This document shows positions 1 to 6,167 of a stretch of 10,497 bases of DNA, in pieces; positions within the stretch are counted from its first letter, which is position 1; each line of letters opens with the position of its first letter. The stretch spans positions 1 through 10,497 of the forward strand of contig JAKART010000043.1 in NCBI GenBank assembly GCA_021819255.1, read 5' to 3'. Under the pieces are notes generated by a model. It was not told the origin of the DNA. It was given only the letters and a program-made list of their open reading frames with translations, and searched no databases. Position numbers and translations under genes: made by a program. The DNA comes from Acidobacteriota bacterium. GTDB lineage: Bacteria; Acidobacteriota; Terriglobia; Terriglobales; Acidobacteriaceae.

Positions 1-2
1 CA

Positions 3-368
3 CTCCCCCCGCTGGCCGAGCCGCTGGCCGCCGACGCGGCGCTGTTTGACGACGGGGTGCAAAACGCCGGCGTGCCGGTGCTGGTGGACTTCTGGGCGGC
101 GTGGTGCGGACCCTGCCGCGCCGCCGCCCCTGAGGTAGCCCGCACCGCGGCCGAGATGGCGGGCAAGGCGCTGGTGCTGAAGGTGGACACGGAGGCGAAC
201 CCGGAGCTGGCGGCGCGCTTCCAGATCCGCAGCATACCCACCTTCATGGTCCTCTCCGGCGGCCGCGCCGTGGTCCAGCAGCCCGGTCTGGTGGATCACC
301 GGCAGATGGAGCAGTGGCTTCGCTCGGCCGGGGCGGCGGAGCAAGGCCGGGGCCGGTGGGAAGGTTGA
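3..368 (+). CDS. trxC: Thioredoxin, TrxC (thioredoxin 2)-like, 5' end outside window
   Basis: Thiol-disulfide oxidoreductase of the cytoplasm that reduces protein disulfides through a CXXC pair. The reading frame is open to the left edge, so the gene is 5'-partial; a GTG at 57 would start in the middle of the first strand of the fold and is unlikely to be the real start. The visible part has the active site FWAAWCGPC, then KVDTEANPELAARF, IRSIPTF with the cis-proline loop, and SGGR before the last helix. The TEAN..L..RF.IRSIPT stretch resembles thioredoxin 2 more than thioredoxin 1. TrxC proteins have an N-terminal zinc ribbon with CXXC pairs; that part would lie left of the window, so the subfamily call is inference. 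The stop is the TGA at 366. A 58-bp piece of this gene recurs at 2354-2411. Confidence 0.88.
   Translation, partial: LPPLAEPLAADAALFDDGVQNAGVPVLVDFWAAWCGPCRAAAPEVARTAAEMAGKALVLKVDTEANPELAARFQIRSIPTFMVLSGGRAVVQQPGLVDHRQMEQWLRSAGAAEQGRGRWEG
121..178 (+). repeat. 58-bp direct repeat, copy 1 (inside trxC)
   Basis: This stretch of the thioredoxin gene, coding for the residues just after the CXXC motif, matches 2354-2411 in the same orientation with three mismatches (at 128, 168 and 177) and no gaps. The match stops sharply on both sides. It is the probable source copy, because here it sits inside an intact thioredoxin fold. Confidence 0.85.
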
Positions 369-409
369 AGCGGGCGGGAGCAGTAGGATAAGGGCAGCGG
401 AGGGTGGCG

Positions 410-766
410 ATGGGCCGGAACCCGATTGCAAAGGCGCAGCTCACGCGGTTTCGCATCGCCCTGCTTCTGGCCGTGGCGGCCGACGCGCTGCAGTTCGTCT
501 TTCTTCCTTTCCTGGTGGAGGGCGCCGATTCACCGGCGGATGATGGGATCGACGCCGTCACCGCAGTCGTGCTGATCTATCTTCTGGGCTTTCACTGGGA
601 GTTCTTACCCTCCTTTGCCGCCAAGCTGCTGCCCGGGGTAGACCTGGTGCCGTTGTGGACGCTCTCGGTGGCCAACGTCTACCGTCAGACCAAGCGTCTG
701 GCGGCCAGCCAGGCAACGCAACAGGAAGGCGCTCCTCCGCAGGAGCAGGGACCGATCGCCTCCTGA
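410..766 (+). CDS. Small hypothetical inner-membrane protein, two predicted helices
   Basis: I do not recognise a named family. The product is about 118 residues. It has a basic N-terminus, a hydrophobic segment at roughly residues 15-33 (ALLLAVAADALQFVFLPFL), an acidic loop (EGADSPADDGID), a second hydrophobic segment at about 48-62 (AVTAVVLIYLLGFHW), then an amphipathic stretch and a hydrophilic Gln-rich tail. I chose the ATG at 410 because GGAGGG at 399-404 sits five bases before it; a GTG at 404 is in frame but overlaps that ribosome site. It starts 41 bases after the thioredoxin stop on the same strand and may be co-transcribed. Its last 112 bases overlap the open frame that continues into the isochorismatase remnant, so its C-terminal tail may be close to a deletion junction. 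Function unknown. Confidence 0.7.
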   Translation: MGRNPIAKAQLTRFRIALLLAVAADALQFVFLPFLVEGADSPADDGIDAVTAVVLIYLLGFHWEFLPSFAAKLLPGVDLVPLWTLSVANVYRQTKRLAASQATQQEGAPPQEQGPIAS

Positions 767-1119
767 CGGATCATGGCTTCCGGCCTCCGCCGGACTGGAG
801 CGAGCTGCACCCGGATCTGAAGCCGCAACCCGGCGATGTGCTGATACTGAAGCGCCAATGGGGCGCCTTCTACGGGACGGATCTGGATCTGCAACTGCGC
901 CGGCGGGGCATCCGGACGGTGATTCTGTGCGGCATCGCCACCGAGTTCGGGGTAGAGAGCACGGCGCGCGCCGCCCACGAGCACAACTACGCCGTGGTGC
1001 TGGCCGAGGATGCGATGACCGGCCGCAACGGGCATGAGAACTCGGTGCGGAACATCTTTCCGCGCCTGGGCCGGGTACGCCGCACGGCAGAGATCATCCA
1101 GGCGCTGGGCGGCGACTGA
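766..1119 (+). pseudogene. Isochorismatase-family (YecD-like) hydrolase, 5'-truncated remnant
   Basis: Cysteine-hydrolase/isochorismatase fold, represented only by its C-terminal two thirds. Recognisable pieces are PPPDWSELHPDL, then LKRQWGAFYGTDLDLQLRRRG with the conserved lysine, LCGIATEFGVESTARAA, VLAEDAM and IFPRLGRVR near the end; this order closely matches E. coli YecD as I recall it. The N-terminal strand carrying the catalytic Asp (VIDxQ motif) and about 70 residues are absent. They cannot be hidden in another frame, since the upstream DNA codes for the membrane protein. The usual catalytic Cys is Gly here, as in YecD, so that change is a subfamily trait rather than damage. The frame stays open back to an ATG at 655, but translation from there would overlap the membrane-protein gene by 112 bases and add unrelated residues; a GTG at 838 is the only later start near the conserved core. 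Most likely a deletion remnant. Confidence 0.75.
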
Positions 1120-1342
1120 ATGGCGCGGGAGACCTCGGTTGGGTCCGCCTGGGCTGCCGGGAGCCTTTTGGGGCCTCCCCCATCTCTCCACAAAGGACGC
1201 GGGTAGATAGGGGGCACCCGGCTTGGTTGACGAGGGACAAGCGGAGGAGATCTCCGTCAGGAGAGCAACCCCCGGAGGCATGATCTTTGCCCTTGCGTTA
1301 TCTCCTAGCGTTCTCTCTTCCCCGGTGTGTGAAGACGGCGGC

Positions 1343-1747
1343 TTACGGAGATGCGACGCGCAGACCAGGGAGGCCCTCGAAATCTTTGAGGTTTGCGGTC
1401 AGGAGAGCATAGTCATTTTCGATGGCCTGAGCGGCGATCCAGAGATCATTGACCCGTGTTCTGGGCGACCGGCCCGACTGCTTCATGAAGGCTGCGAGAA
1501 TGCCAAAGGCAGAGGCTGTCAGGGAAGAAACATCGAGAACGGGCCTTTGTTCCAGGCTGCGCAGGAAGCGGGTTCGCAGCATCCGTGTGGCGGGATCGCG
1601 GCATGATTCGACGCCGAAGCTCAGCTCCCCGAGAGAGATGGCGGAGAGGAAGACCTGCTCGTCTCCGGCCGCCTTGAGGACGGCCTGGCTGGCTATCTCC
1701 CCGCCGGCCAGCCCTAACCATATGGAGGTGTCGAAGATCATCCCCAT
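1343..1747 (-). CDS. vapC: VapC-type PIN-domain ribonuclease toxin
   Basis: Toxin of a type II toxin-antitoxin pair. PIN-domain VapC proteins are Mg-dependent endoribonucleases, usually cutting tRNA or rRNA, and are held inactive by VapB. The 134-residue length is typical. The acidic PIN residues are visible: Asp6 in IFDTSIW, Glu41 in SLGELSFG, Asp101 in NDLWIAAQA, and the C-terminal TANLKDFEGLPGL block with Asp122. The start is either the ATG at 1747, giving a 10-base overlap with vapB, or the ATG at 1741, where start and vapB stop share ATGA. The second is the classic coupled arrangement and drops only Met-Gly. Both point to translation coupled to vapB. The RNA target cannot be told from sequence. 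Confidence 0.9.
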   Translation of the reverse strand: MGMIFDTSIWLGLAGGEIASQAVLKAAGDEQVFLSAISLGELSFGVESCRDPATRMLRTRFLRSLEQRPVLDVSSLTASAFGILAAFMKQSGRSPRTRVNDLWIAAQAIENDYALLTANLKDFEGLPGLRVASP

Positions 1748-1995
1748 GGGTCTTTCACTTCTTCATCGAACTCTCCGTGGCTGTCCTTGAGCCAGGAGTT
1801 TCCCTGGGCGGGGGTCAGCTTGCCGGCCAGGCCGGCGACCGCCTGCGCGGCGGTCATCCTCCGCCGGGCGGGAACGATGTGGGCGACTTCCGTGTGATTC
1901 CGCATCACGCTGAGCGTTTCGCCGGTGAGAATCCGCTCCAGAACGGCGCTCGTGTTTCGCGCCAGATCGGAGGCACTGATGACCTGCATCTTCAT
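1738..1995 (-). CDS. vapB: VapB antitoxin, Phd/YefM-type
   Basis: Antitoxin partner of the VapC that follows on the same strand; it neutralises the toxin and normally represses its own promoter. The 85-residue protein begins MKMQVISASDLARN, followed by TSAVLERILTGE and EVAHIVPAR, the Phd/YefM-like DNA-binding and dimer half. The C-terminal half, ending FDEEVKDPWG, is the kind of tail that wraps the PIN toxin. Two in-frame ATGs lie six bases apart (1995 and 1989); the weak GGTGAG upstream suits either. Upstream on the minus strand is a locally AT-richer patch that likely holds the promoter. The pair stands alone between a gene remnant and a gene-poor stretch, a common setting for mobile toxin-antitoxin cassettes. 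Confidence 0.88.
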   Translation of the reverse strand: MKMQVISASDLARNTSAVLERILTGETLSVMRNHTEVAHIVPARRRMTAAQAVAGLAGKLTPAQGNSWLKDSHGEFDEEVKDPWG

Positions 1996-2065
1996 ATCTC
2001 ACCCACGCAAGATACGCAATACTACGTACCTATACATCCTATCAGTATCTTTGATTCAGAGGTTC
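1996..2065 (-). promoter_or_regulatory. Candidate vapBC promoter/operator patch
   Basis: The 70 bases in front of vapB are markedly less GC-rich than both flanks and contain repeated GTA/TAC words. A 16-bp imperfect dyad, TACGCAATACTACGTA at 2013-2028, pairs at 12 of its 16 positions and holds a perfect TACGTA core at its right end. VapB-family proteins bind such dyads to repress their own operon; that this is the operator is inference from position. I could not pick a convincing -35/-10 pair. Confidence 0.35.
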
Positions 2066-2510
2066 TGCTCGCTCCTGAGGGGAGAGAGGCTATGTAGCTG
2101 TCCGGGCCAAGCCAGCCGAGGTCCTGGAACTGTCTCGCAATTCTGGTGAGGGTCCTTCGGTCGCCACGACAAGCTCCGAGCCGCTGGTTTCTTGTCCCGG
2201 TCCGGGAGGGTTGGCGCCGCCGTATTCAGGCGGTGATGTTCTTTCGCTTTATGGCCCGTTGCTCCGCGTTCGTCCGGAGGGCGACCCTTGGCGTCTGCCG
2301 GGAGGTGCATTGGCTCGTGGGATTGATTGCGGTCGTTGGCCTTGAACCAGGGTCCGCCGCGCCTGAGGTAGCCCGCACCGCGGCCGAGATGGCGGGCAAG
2401 ACGCTGGTGGTCCATCCGACCTCCAATGAACCGGGTTGCTCGTCGCAGCCGAATTCCTCGCCCTCGCTCAGATGGACAGCAACCCGTTGAACCCTCGCAA
2501 CCAGACACTC
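2066..2510. other. Gene-poor stretch with a thioredoxin fragment
   Basis: No gene can be supported here. Open frames exist on both strands (for example 2146-2490 plus and 2056-2508 minus) but give low-complexity, basic or Pro/Arg-rich translations without a recognisable domain. A third plus-strand frame is open from about 2079 to a TGA near 2341 without a good start; its translation (including AVRAKPAEVLELSRNSGE) looks slightly more protein-like but is unrecognised. The one solid element is the 58-bp copy of trxC at 2354-2411. Best read as decayed or rearranged DNA between vapBC and the polysaccharide promoter. Confidence 0.5.
2354..2411 (+). repeat. 58-bp direct repeat, copy 2 (orphan thioredoxin fragment)
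   Basis: Near-identical to 121-178 (55 of 58 bases). The local open frame keeps the same reading phase and translates as APEVARTAAEMAGKTLVV, matching the thioredoxin APEVARTAAEMAGKALVL. Neither the CXXC motif before it nor the cis-Pro motif after it is present, so this is a fragment and not a second thioredoxin gene. Confidence 0.85.
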
Positions 2511-2588
2511 AGCCTCCCTTGCCCCCTCTCCCCGTTTGCGGAATAATTTAAACAACGAAAGCTCAAGGGAGGCTCGCGCCGCGAGCCT
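2511..2588 (+). promoter_or_regulatory. Inverted repeat around the promoter plus leader hairpin
   Basis: AGCCTCCCTTG at 2511-2521 and its exact reverse complement CAAGGGAGGCT at 2564-2574 bracket the promoter, separated by 42 bases; the left arm overlaps the -35 box. The right arm overlaps a second perfect stem, AGGCTCGC (2570-2577), loop GCC, GCGAGCCT (2581-2588). The two structures share bases 2570-2574, so they exclude each other on a single strand. The 8-bp hairpin has no T-run after it and is not an intrinsic terminator. A paired operator site, a leader structure or a small remnant element are all possible. Confidence 0.45.
2519..2547 (+). promoter_or_regulatory. Sigma70-like promoter of the amino-sugar/wzx operon
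   Basis: A -35-like TTGCCC (2519-2524) is followed after exactly 17 bases by AATAAT (2542-2547), which matches five of six bases of TATAAT. It lies in the only AT-rich patch for several hundred bases and points at the first sugar gene, with an expected start near 2554 and a leader of about 85 bases. An 11-bp inverted repeat brackets it (see next entry). Prediction by consensus only. Confidence 0.5.
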
Positions 2589-2638
2589 GATTGCATCCAA
2601 GTCATGTAGGCGCTCGGTCCCGGCGCCCTGGGGGGAAA

Positions 2639-3121
2639 ATGGGGAAGAACGACGCGCCGCCTTTCGTCCACAGGCTGGCAGATGTGGCTACATCGAAAAT
2701 CGGTGACGGCACGAAGGTCTGGCAGTTCGTCGTCGTGCTCCCCGGCGCCTCGGTGGGTTCGGATTGCAACATCTGTTCGCATGTGTTCATCGAGAACGAT
2801 GTGGTGATGGGCGATCGGGTGACCGTCAAGAACGGTGTTCGGCTGTATGACGGCTTGCGGATTGGCAATGACGTCTTCATCGGGCCGAACGTCACCTTCA
2901 CGAATGACAAACACCCCCGCAGCAAGCAATATCCTGACCGGTTTTTATCCACGATCATCGAAGACTGGGTCTCAATCGGCGCCGGTGCAGTGATCCTGCC
3001 GGGGCTGACTTTGGGGAGTCGATGCATGATCGGAGCAGGGTCGGTCGTGACAAAAGATGTTGCCCCGGGAGCCGTCGTTCGCGGCAATCCGGCGCAGCCG
3101 GTAAGGAAATCGGTGGGCTAG
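2639..3121 (+). CDS. fdtC: dTDP-3-amino-3,6-dideoxyhexose N-acetyltransferase (FdtC/QdtC/WxcM-N type)
   Basis: Left-handed beta-helix acetyltransferase that would use acetyl-CoA to N-acetylate the 3-amino group of dTDP-Fuc3N or dTDP-Qui3N in the cytoplasm. The 160-residue product is built of hexapeptide-repeat turns: KVWQF, PGASVGSDCNIC, NDVVMGDRVTV, then RLYDGLRIGNDVFIGPNVTFTND, an insertion around KHPRSKQYPDRF, and further turns GAGAVILPGLTLGSRCMIGAGSVV ending in the GNPA signature. These blocks are characteristic of the WxcM/FdtC/QdtC group. I chose the ATG at 2639, preceded by a run of G (2630-2635); the frame is open further upstream to 2591 but that part is not family-like. First gene of the operon, seven bases before the ketoisomerase. 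Acyltransferase then isomerase is also the domain order of fused WxcM proteins. Whether the sugar is galacto or gluco, and the symbol fdt versus qdt, cannot be decided. Confidence 0.87.
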   Translation: MGKNDAPPFVHRLADVATSKIGDGTKVWQFVVVLPGASVGSDCNICSHVFIENDVVMGDRVTVKNGVRLYDGLRIGNDVFIGPNVTFTNDKHPRSKQYPDRFLSTIIEDWVSIGAGAVILPGLTLGSRCMIGAGSVVTKDVAPGAVVRGNPAQPVRKSVG

Positions 3122-3128
3122 CAGGCTT

Positions 3129-3539
3129 ATGAATCTGGAGCTCTGTCGAACAATCGAGTTGCCAAAGATCGACGATCCCCGCGGCAGCCTCACCTTCGTC
3201 GAAGGCAGAAATCACGTTCCCTTTGACATCGCCCGCGTGTACTACCTCTATGATGTGCCGGGCGGAGCGGAGCGGGGCGGCCATGCGCACAAGGGGCTGC
3301 ATCAACTCATCGTCGCCATGTCGGGCAGCTTTGATGTTGTGCTGGATGACGGATATGAGAAGAAGCGGTTCCATCTGAACCGTTCCTATTACGGCCTGTA
3401 TGTGTGTCCCATGATCTGGAGGGAGCTGGATAACTTCTCCTCGGGCTCGGTCTGCATGGTGCTCGCCTCCAATCGCTATGATGAGGCTGACTACTACCGC
3501 GACTATAACGACTTTCTCCACGCCAAAGGGGTTGCATGA
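3129..3539 (+). CDS. fdtA: dTDP-4-oxo-6-deoxyglucose 3,4-ketoisomerase (FdtA/QdtA type, cupin fold)
   Basis: Moves the keto group of dTDP-4-keto-6-deoxy-D-glucose from C4 to C3, giving the substrate for 3-amination. The 136-residue protein is a small cupin of the WxcM C-terminal family. The hallmark RGGHAHKGLHQ (the His of HAHK is the proposed catalytic region in the family) is followed by SGSFDVVLDDG, LNRSYYGLYVCPMIWREL and FSSGSVCMVLAS. FdtA yields the galacto and QdtA the gluco ketosugar, a difference set by a few residues, so the epimer is left open. It starts seven bases after the acetyltransferase stop with only a weak AGG ribosome site, suggesting coupling, and its TGA overlaps the next ATG as ATGA. 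Confidence 0.9.
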   Translation: MNLELCRTIELPKIDDPRGSLTFVEGRNHVPFDIARVYYLYDVPGGAERGGHAHKGLHQLIVAMSGSFDVVLDDGYEKKRFHLNRSYYGLYVCPMIWRELDNFSSGSVCMVLASNRYDEADYYRDYNDFLHAKGVA

Positions 3540-4639
3540 AGGTGCCATTTCTCGATCTTGCGCCTGCATACGCTGAATTGCAGGCCGAACTGGAGCCTGC
3601 CATCCTCGACTCGCTTCGTTCGGGGTGGTATATCGGAGGCAAGGATGTGGAAGCCTTCGAAGCGGACTACTCCCATTTCGTCGGGGCTCAGCACTGCATC
3701 GGCGTGGCCAATGGCCTGGACGCCCTTCGCCTGGCCCTTGTTGCCCTGGGGATTCGTCCTGGTGACGAGGTGATCGTTCCTTCCAATACCTTCATTGCCA
3801 CGTGGCTTGCAGTGAGCCAGTGCGAAGCCGTACCGGTTCCCGTAGAGCCTCTTGAGTCAACGTGCAATCTCGACCCCACACGAATTGAGTCTGCCATCAC
3901 ACCGCGCACGCGGGCTATCATTCCCGTCCACCTGTATGGTCAGCCGGCCGATCTGGATCCGATCCTGGAGATCGCCCGCCGCCACAGCCTGTTTGTTCTG
4001 GAGGACGCCGCCCAGTCCCAGGGCGCGCGCTATAAAGGCCAGCCGATCGGCGGCCACGGCGATTTGGTGGCATGGAGCTTTTATCCGGGGAAGAATCTCG
4101 GTGCGTTCGGAGATGCAGGCGCTGTCACCACCAACAATGCGGAGCTTGCAGAGCGGATTCGCGCCTTGCGGAACTATGGGTCGACAACGAAGTACGTTCA
4201 TCGCATGCGCGGGTTCAACAGCCGGCTCGACCCGGTGCAGGCTGTCAGTCTTGGGGTGAAGCTGCGGCGGCTCCCGGAGTGGAATGCGCGTCGCACAGCC
4301 ATTGCGGAGCGATACCAGACGGAACTTGCCGAGACGGGCCTGTTGCTTCCCCAGGTTCCCTCTTGGGCGGATCCCGTCTGGCATCTCTACGTCATCCGGT
4401 CCGCGCGACGTGATCTCCTCCAGTCGCGTCTTCTGGATGCTGGCATCGGAACTCAGATCCACTATCCGATCCCGCCACACCTGCAGGATGCGTATCGCGA
4501 CCTCGGCTGGAAGGAGGGGCAGTTCCCAATCGCGGAGCGCATGGCTACGACGGTGCTGAGCCTGCCCATGGGGCCGCAGATGGATGAGGGGAGCGTGGAT
4601 GCGGTCATCGCCGCGGTCCGCGCGGTAACTCGCGAATGA
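3536..4639 (+). CDS. fdtB: DegT/DnrJ/EryC1 PLP aminotransferase, sugar C3 (FdtB/QdtB type)
   Basis: PLP-dependent nucleotide-sugar aminotransferase, predicted to place an amino group on C3 of the ketosugar made by the preceding enzyme, with glutamate as usual donor. The 367-residue length is normal. Visible landmarks: the N-terminal MKVPFLDL, ANGLDALRLAL near residue 58, GDEVIVPSNTFIAT, HLYGQPAD, the cofactor block VLEDAAQSQGA (Asp157, Gln160), and the Schiff-base lysine Lys186 in SFYPGKNLGAFGDAGA; then NYG, GFNSRLDP and the C-terminal HYPIPPH. The set is typical of VioA/FdtB-like enzymes. Both ends overlap neighbours by four bases (ATGA), so it is translationally coupled to the isomerase and to wzx. 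The C3 assignment rests on the partner genes; from sequence alone C4 enzymes look alike. Confidence 0.92.
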   Translation: MKVPFLDLAPAYAELQAELEPAILDSLRSGWYIGGKDVEAFEADYSHFVGAQHCIGVANGLDALRLALVALGIRPGDEVIVPSNTFIATWLAVSQCEAVPVPVEPLESTCNLDPTRIESAITPRTRAIIPVHLYGQPADLDPILEIARRHSLFVLEDAAQSQGARYKGQPIGGHGDLVAWSFYPGKNLGAFGDAGAVTTNNAELAERIRALRNYGSTTKYVHRMRGFNSRLDPVQAVSLGVKLRRLPEWNARRTAIAERYQTELAETGLLLPQVPSWADPVWHLYVIRSARRDLLQSRLLDAGIGTQIHYPIPPHLQDAYRDLGWKEGQFPIAERMATTVLSLPMGPQMDEGSVDAVIAAVRAVTRE

Positions 4640-6153
4640 CGGAGACGACGAGCTCCTACCGTCGCATCCTGAAGAACTCCTCGATCATCGGCGGATCCTC
4701 GATCGCGAGGGTCGGCATCGGGCTGGTCCGGACCAAGGTTCTTGCCCTGATTCTCGGCCCCACAGGCGTGGGAGTCGCAAGCCTGTACTCCGGCTTCCTC
4801 AACACCGCCGGGACTTTGGCAACCATGGGGTTGGGGACGGTTGGCACCCGGCAGATCGCCGAGGCGTTCACGAAGCAGGACGCCCGGGCAATTGCCGTGG
4901 CCCGCCGAGCGATGTTCTGGGGCACTCTGGTCCTGGCAGGGGCGGCCATGCTCGCGGTCTGGTCTCTGCGTTCTGTCCTGGCGCGCCTGGTTCTCGGTAG
5001 CAGCTCCTATGCCTCGGCCGTCGGCTGGCTGGCCCTCGGAGTGGGGCTCCTGGTGGTGGCGGCTTCACAGTCGGCACTGCTGCAGGGCATGTACCGGATT
5101 GGGGACCTGGCCCGTGTCACCATCTGGGCTGCCGTCCTCAACGCCGCTCTCGGCATCGCCTGCCTCTGGAAGTGGGGCTGGCACGGCCTTGTCGGATACG
5201 CCCTCGTTGGCGCCTTCGCCAACTTCGCCGCAGGCCAATTTTATGTATCCCGGCTACCCAGGCCTGAGAAGCACACCATCGCCTGGCCTGAACTCGCTCA
5301 GCAGTGGTCTGCTCTGCTGCGCCTCGGCGTAGCCTATGTCGGCGGCGGTCTGTCCCTCACCCTCACCCAGCTCTGGATCCGCGTCTACCTGGGCAAATCT
5401 CTGGGTCCGGGGCCGCTCGGGCAGTACCAGGCGGCTTGGACGATTTCGACCTACTACATCTCATTCATCCTCACTGCCATGGCTACCGACTACTATCCTC
5501 GCCTTACGAGTGTGATTGATGACCGTGAAGGCGCAAGCCGTCTGGTGAACGAGCAGAGCGAGGTCGCTCTGCTGCTCAGCACGCCCGTATTCGTCGCCAT
5601 GATGGCCATCGCCCCGTGGGCGATGCGGCTGCTCTACTCGGCGCAGTTCGCACCGGCCGTGATCCTGCTGCGCTGGCAGGTGCTGGGAGACGTTCTCAAG
5701 GTTGCGAGCTGGCCGCTCGGCTTCGTCCTGCTCGCCGCAGGAGACGGAAAGGCGTTCTTCTGGTCAGAGAGCGTCACCAACCTGCTGACAGCCATGCTCA
5801 TCGTCCTGCTCGCCCCCGTCGTGGGTCTGCAGATCACGGGAATCTCGTATCTGGCAACGTATGCCTCTTACCTTCCGCTGGTCTATTGGCTGGCTCGCCG
5901 CCGCGTCGCCTTCCGTTGGTCGCGCTCCGTCTCCCGACTCACCGTCGGCGCCTTTGTGGCCTGCGTCCTGGCCTGGGGACTGGCCATCCTCCACCCTTGG
6001 GGTATGCTGCTCGGGGTGGGTTTGGCAGTCTGGCTGGCGGTCTTTGCGTTGGGTAGAATCTCCCATATGAGCGCGCTGAGCGGACCGGTCGGACGCCTGG
6101 GGCAGATCGCGCGCCGGTGGACGACAGGAAGAGGGAGAAATTCAAAACGCTGA
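4636..6153 (+). CDS. wzx: Wzx-type polysaccharide repeat-unit flippase
   Basis: Polytopic inner-membrane protein of the MOP superfamily (Wzx/RfbX). It would flip undecaprenyl-diphosphate-linked repeat units to the periplasmic face. The 505-residue protein has roughly twelve or more hydrophobic segments. The N-terminal region (SSIIGGSSIARVGIGLVRTK, then LGPTGVGVASLY and MGLGTVGTRQIAEA) is typical of the O-antigen flippase family, and charged residues lie inside otherwise hydrophobic helices, as is common there. The start ATG at 4636 overlaps the aminotransferase stop by four bases. The C-terminus is Arg/Lys-rich. It is the last gene of the plus-strand run; only 14 bases separate its stop from that of the opposing glycosyltransferase, leaving no room for a separate terminator. 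Confidence 0.88.
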   Translation: MTETTSSYRRILKNSSIIGGSSIARVGIGLVRTKVLALILGPTGVGVASLYSGFLNTAGTLATMGLGTVGTRQIAEAFTKQDARAIAVARRAMFWGTLVLAGAAMLAVWSLRSVLARLVLGSSSYASAVGWLALGVGLLVVAASQSALLQGMYRIGDLARVTIWAAVLNAALGIACLWKWGWHGLVGYALVGAFANFAAGQFYVSRLPRPEKHTIAWPELAQQWSALLRLGVAYVGGGLSLTLTQLWIRVYLGKSLGPGPLGQYQAAWTISTYYISFILTAMATDYYPRLTSVIDDREGASRLVNEQSEVALLLSTPVFVAMMAIAPWAMRLLYSAQFAPAVILLRWQVLGDVLKVASWPLGFVLLAAGDGKAFFWSESVTNLLTAMLIVLLAPVVGLQITGISYLATYASYLPLVYWLARRRVAFRWSRSVSRLTVGAFVACVLAWGLAILHPWGMLLGVGLAVWLAVFALGRISHMSALSGPVGRLGQIARRWTTGRGRNSKR

Positions 6154-6167
6154 TTCCCGTGTGAGAG

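Noticed and set aside
1159..1179. Hairpin between the isochorismatase remnant and vapC as a terminator
   Set aside because: GGGAG pairs with CTCCC with a bulge and a short inner stem, but no T-run follows on either strand; too weak to call.
685..1281. Minus-strand open frame of 198 codons
   Set aside because: Antisense to the isochorismatase remnant; the translation is Arg/Pro/Ala-rich with no domain.
2176..2187. 12-bp match CCGAGCCGCTGG to bases 16-27 of the thioredoxin gene
   Set aside because: Its distance to the 58-bp repeat differs from that in trxC (178 versus 105 bases), so it is not collinear with the duplication and may be chance in GC-rich DNA.
3857..4480. Minus-strand open frame of 207 codons
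   Set aside because: Antisense to the well-supported aminotransferase; no domain seen.
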